A stretch of DNA of 64,000 bases, from positions 124,001 through 188,000 of the forward strand of contig JAENYE010000001.1 in assembly GCA_016841955.1 (NCBI GenBank), written 5' to 3'. The DNA is from Methanobacteriota archaeon (GTDB lineage: Archaea; Halobacteriota; Methanomicrobia; Methanomicrobiales; Methanoculleaceae). Positions 61,064-64,000 of the stretch are shown one piece after another; the stretch's first letter is position 1; each line of letters starts with the position of its first letter. Under the pieces are notes generated by a model that was not told where the DNA came from, searched no databases, and worked only from the letters and a program-made list of their open reading frames with translations. The position numbers were made by a program, and so were the translations under genes.

Positions 61064-61166
61064 GTGTATCGATCTCTTGTGCCCGGCGGGAAAAAGGTTC
61101 ACCTCCCGGATCCTATCCCGACAGGAGACGGGTACAGTCCGCCGGGCCGGGAACAACCTCCGCGGC

Positions 61167-61736
61167 TCAGAAAGCCAGGCGGACGAACCCCACTGCCGCC
61201 GCCATGACCGCGATGCCTGCAATCACCCATCCGGCGATCATGCAGAGGAGAGAGGTGATCCGCGGGTACTGGAAGAGCCACGCGACGACGGGGGCCCCGT
61301 AGAGAGCGATCCCGGGGATCCATATGATCAGGACGAGCATCAGGGGGCCGTAGCGCTTCAGGTAATCGATCCTTCCCGTCTTTTCGTCGATTTTCCTGAG
61401 AAGCCCCTGGACCATCCGGGAGCGTCCGGCGAAGAGGTCGCAGACCTCAAGGATGCCGATCATAACGGCGACCGCCACCGATGTCAGGAAGACAAGCACG
61501 ACAGCAGGGTGCAACCCGAGCCCCAGGCCGACGACGGCTGCGGCTGCCTGGAGGAGGAGGGTCGATCCGATGAGGGCGAGGGTCGCCGGCGGAGGCAAGC
61601 CGAAGGCGTGACCGAGAAGGAGCGGAATCACCAGGATAAAGAGGAGCACGAACGCGGTGGCTCGTGCGATCCGGAATCGGCAGGTGCCCGGGGAGAGAGC
61701 CCGCTCGCATGCCTCGACGGCAGCAACCCTGACCAT
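61167..61736 (-). CDS. Polytopic membrane protein, COG2426-like
   Basis: This 189-residue protein has five or so hydrophobic helices and a hydrophilic loop with a K-I-D-E-K-T-G-R-I-D-Y-L-K-R-Y-G segment before P-L-M-L-V-L-I-I-W-I-P-G-I-A. The latter resembles the small multidrug-export family COG2426, with P-G instead of the usual P-x-P-G-T-G. Assignment is tentative. It lies 103 bases upstream of the iron-sulfur reductase on the same strand. The 243 bases from 61737 to 61979 contain no gene. Confidence 0.45.
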   Translation of the reverse strand: MVRVAAVEACERALSPGTCRFRIARATAFVLLFILVIPLLLGHAFGLPPPATLALIGSTLLLQAAAAVVGLGLGLHPAVVLVFLTSVAVAVMIGILEVCDLFAGRSRMVQGLLRKIDEKTGRIDYLKRYGPLMLVLIIWIPGIALYGAPVVAWLFQYPRITSLLCMIAGWVIAGIAVMAAAVGFVRLAF

Positions 61737-61979
61737 TGTCCTTCTCTGTACCCCCGGAGGAGAAGAACCTGCGCACCGGGACTGTCCCGGTCAACCCCGG
61801 TGGAGATGAAAAATTTACTTACGCTCAATGTTTAGCGATTATGCTTTCTGTTCCCGGTGCGGGTGCGGGTTTACCGGCACCACCCGGGGTTGACCGCCGG
61901 GCCGGTGACCGACCGGATAGCAGGAGAGGCGATGTAAAAGAGCCAGGTTTTTATCCCGGGCAGACCTACACCCACGCTT

Positions 61980-62270
61980 ATGAGCGAGACTGAAGGTCGC
62001 TTCGAGCGGGGGCGGTGGGTCGTTGATCCTGCCCCCGCACCAGAGGAAGAGCCGGCACCGGCCCCCCCTACCGTTGATGAACATATGCACGAGGCATCCC
62101 ACTCGGTCCGGAAGGCGGTCAACGATATGGTGAACGCAGGCCACCACCTCTTCGGGACACCCGAAGGGCACGAGCGTATCGAGCAGGCGGCACGGAAGGC
62201 CGGGGAGGATCTTGAGAAGGGAATCAACGCCTGGGCGGAGTCCGCACGGCAGGCCTTACGGAGACGGTGA
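61980..62270 (+). CDS. Small acidic/helical protein of unknown function
   Basis: The 96-residue protein has an N-terminal region with a Pro/Ala/Glu run (P-A-P-A-P-E-E-E) and a helical C-terminal half with H-E-A-S-H-S-V-R-K-A-V-N and W-A-E-S-A-R-Q-A-L-R-R-R. A TTTTTATCC box is 28-33 bases before ATG 61980, so the transcript is probably leaderless. The end overlaps the convergent lipase-like gene by 15 bases. The second half has the look of small amphipathic or PHA/ stress-related proteins, but no family is claimed. Confidence 0.55.
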   Translation: MSETEGRFERGRWVVDPAPAPEEEPAPAPPTVDEHMHEASHSVRKAVNDMVNAGHHLFGTPEGHERIEQAARKAGEDLEKGINAWAESARQALRRR

Positions 62271-63104
62271 GGGGGTGACCCGGCCCGAGAGGTACTCCGT
62301 GACGCGGGCGACGACCTCGGGATTCCTCGGCAACATGGTGTGGCAGTAGTGCTCCGGGTGCCGGGCCAGGTTCCCGGGGTCTGCCGGAAGCACGTCCACC
62401 CCCGCCCCGGGGAGGTATGAGTCGGTGTGGGGGACGATGCCGTCGCCGGCGTACGTCGTCCGCCATCCTCCGTCCGGGGCGATCTCCCAGGTCCTGCCGC
62501 CGAAGGCCGGGAAGAACGCCGGCGTCGCGGTGAGGTTCGCGGCGAGAACTATCCGGTACGCGATATCGTCGCGGGTCCCGGCGTCCCGGAGCGCCGCAAC
62601 GGTCCTGCTCCCGGGGCGGAACTCCTGGACGATGGTATCCTCCCCGGGGTCGTAGTCCTGCGGCACGAAGACACCGGCAAGCCGCCGGATCACCTCCGGG
62701 CCCCGCTCGGGGTCGTTGAAGAGTTCGGCCATGGCCGAGCCGTTGTTCGGCGGGCCGATCCCGACCAGGAGCCGGACCTGCTCCTCCCGTTCGTCGCCGT
62801 CGAGGACTTCGAGGAGGTACCGGGCGATGCACGTCCCCATCGAGTGGCAGACGATGTCGACCGGGCCGCCGTACCCGGTCTCCTCCCGCTTCGCGTGGAT
62901 ATAGTCCTGGAGAGCAAGGGCGATCGTCTCCGTCCCGGCGCCCTGCATCGCCGTGTGGTCGAAACTCCAGAAGGGCACCGCGGCCTCCGAGAGCCCCGGG
63001 GCGAGGCGGTTCCAGATGCCGGGATGGCTCCGCCACCCGTGGACCAGGACGGCCGGGCATTTCCGGTTCGTCAGGATGGTATCACGCCTCCTCCCGGCAA
63101 GCAA
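62256..63104 (-). CDS. Alpha/beta hydrolase (lipase-like)
   Basis: This 282-residue hydrolase has V-L-V-H-G-W near residue 20 (oxyanion strand), the nucleophile elbow C-H-S-M-G-T near 90 (Ser), a likely Asp in A-G-D-G-I-V-P near 225 and a His in Y-C-H-T-M near 255. G-P-P-N-N-G-S near 120 fits PGAP1/lipase-like members. No signal peptide is seen, so it is probably cytoplasmic. The in-frame start is 63104; a later start is possible as the first 14 residues are not conserved. Substrates are lipid or thioester compounds by family. Confidence 0.82.
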   Translation of the reverse strand: MLAGRRRDTILTNRKCPAVLVHGWRSHPGIWNRLAPGLSEAAVPFWSFDHTAMQGAGTETIALALQDYIHAKREETGYGGPVDIVCHSMGTCIARYLLEVLDGDEREEQVRLLVGIGPPNNGSAMAELFNDPERGPEVIRRLAGVFVPQDYDPGEDTIVQEFRPGSRTVAALRDAGTRDDIAYRIVLAANLTATPAFFPAFGGRTWEIAPDGGWRTTYAGDGIVPHTDSYLPGAGVDVLPADPGNLARHPEHYCHTMLPRNPEVVARVTEYLSGRVTPSPSP

Positions 63105-63158
63105 CGGTTCATCTATCCATGATCTGATGCGATCTGCGATGTAGGTTTCGGCGGGGCG

Positions 63159-64000
63159 CTATCCTGCCACCATCTTATTTGCTTTCAGGAAGAAGCCCGG
63201 CGGCATCGGGTGGTCGAGTTCCCAGGTTATACTCATCGGTCGGCTCCCCTCGTGGGAGACGTACCGGGCGGTCCCGAGGAAGATGTAGGGCTGTGTGACG
63301 CCGTCGACCCGGTTGTACTCGCGGACAAAGAGGAGGACCTTATTTCCCCGCTGTTCATGTTCGATGTAGCGCCGGCCGGTCGGTGAAGACGCCGATGTGG
63401 TGCTCTGGGACTGCCAGTGGAACAACTGCTCGTTGACCGCGTAGTCCTTGTACATCGTTGTGGGCGAGTAGTGCTCCTCGGTCTTATTCAGGGTGACCAA
63501 GAATACGTCGGCCTTCTTATCTTCCAGATACACAACCCCTTCCCGGCTGCCCCCTGCCGGTTTACGGGTCAGGGTATAGTGGCCGAGTGCAGCAAAAGCC
63601 TGGGCCCGGGTGTAAGTAGAGTGGAGTTCGAGGGCGTTCTCGAAACCAAGGTCGACAGTTTTTGGGAGGAACTCGATATGTGCCTCGTTATACTCCAGAA
63701 GGTCACAGATCTCGCGCTGGATCTCATCATGCGCGAAGATGTCCGAAAAAATCTCCTCGACATCTGCATCCTCGCCACGAAGAGGTACATCGTTGAGCGA
63801 GTAGTAGAAGAGCGCAAGCATGCTCTTCTCGTGGTTCGAGAGGGCCGTTGGGGAGTAATGGCAGGGGTCAGAGAGCATCGCCCTGATGAGGCGGATCGTT
63901 TCCGGCGAATCCAGAGTAGCCAGCCTGAGTGCAGCAGTCTTCGAGAAGAATTGCTCATCCGCGTAGACCTCCGGGTATACGCCCGCGAGAGCAGCCAACG
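63159..64000 (-). CDS. DUF3427 domain, C-terminus of a DEAD/DEAH helicase-type protein (partial at window edge)
   Basis: At least 279 residues run off the right edge; the M at 63998 is probably internal. D-V-F-L-V-T-L-N-K-T-E, E-H-Y-S-P-T-T-M-Y-K-D-Y-A, E-Q-L-F-H-W-Q-S-Q-S-T-T and S-P-T-G-R-R-Y-I are characteristic of the DUF3427 domain. It is normally the C-terminal part of large proteins that join a PLD-type nuclease to a superfamily 2 helicase. Such proteins occur with restriction and antiphage systems. The helicase and nuclease parts, if present, lie outside the window. There is a 54-base gap to the lipase-like gene. Confidence 0.85.
   Translation of the reverse strand, partial: LAALAGVYPEVYADEQFFSKTAALRLATLDSPETIRLIRAMLSDPCHYSPTALSNHEKSMLALFYYSLNDVPLRGEDADVEEIFSDIFAHDEIQREICDLLEYNEAHIEFLPKTVDLGFENALELHSTYTRAQAFAALGHYTLTRKPAGGSREGVVYLEDKKADVFLVTLNKTEEHYSPTTMYKDYAVNEQLFHWQSQSTTSASSPTGRRYIEHEQRGNKVLLFVREYNRVDGVTQPYIFLGTARYVSHEGSRPMSITWELDHPMPPGFFLKANKMVAG

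Overview
The window is high-GC archaeal chromosome, most likely a methanogen of the Methanomicrobiales and probably Methanoculleus-like. The archaeal signature genes are TFB, Gar1, SRP19, ribosomal proteins S8e and S6e, aIF5B, RIO2, a COG2433/DUF460 protein and a geranylgeranyl reductase. The anaerobic cobalt-early cobalamin genes, a NrpR-type domain and HypB fit a methanogen. The genus is an inference from gene content and style; no search was run. Genes are densely packed, with frequent ATGA or GTGA overlaps and GGTG(A)-type ribosome-binding sites.

Layout. 1-1100: the end of a D12-class DNA adenine methylase, a frameshifted IS5-family transposase remnant and inverted GC-rich repeats. 1106-6776 (minus): eight-gene corrin-ring operon cbiT-L-F-G-H-C-D-E. 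6968-11042: ferredoxin with geranylgeranyl reductase, TrkA, RNase HII and a site-2-type protease. 11287-16588 (minus): SPFH protein with NfeD, an archaellin/pilin-like protein, PAP2 phosphatase with a MarC-like fragment, an uncharacterised 395-residue-class protein and a DUF3303 protein. 16663-23718: an export cluster with two paralogous modules (COG1361 secreted protein plus MacB/LolD-type ATPase, one also with two FtsX-type permeases) and a bat-type HTH regulator between them. 23848-31746: inorganic pyrophosphatase, a disulfide reductase-like flavoprotein, a NrpR-like domain protein, a TrmB regulator divergent from another COG1361 protein, and cupin phosphoglucose isomerase.

31747-48575 is mostly housekeeping: repeats, NcsA, RIO2-DUF460-ThiL, YhfC, an acyltransferase, a secreted beta-propeller, tRNA-Ala, Gar1-TFB, PHP, SRP19, HypB, S8e, a SoxB-like/DsrE pair, a radical SAM protein and S6e. 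After aIF5B and tRNA-His come remnants of an LLM oxidoreductase and a GH15 hydrolase. These adjoin a sharply AT-rich island (about 51.6-53.5 kb) holding a small ORF and a predicted papain-like cysteine protease. The right part has a serpin lipoprotein, a second TrmB regulator, a deleted copy of the bat regulator, an HAE3 RND transporter, a small membrane channel-like protein, an iron-sulfur reductase and a lipase-like hydrolase. At the edge is the C-terminus of a DUF3427 protein of the type fused to DEAD helicases.

The strongest candidates for something undescribed are the AT-rich small-ORF/cysteine-protease island, the MacB-like exporter with COG1361 proteins where bacteria use a periplasmic adaptor, the SoxB-like/DsrE pair, and the dispersed palindromic repeat family.
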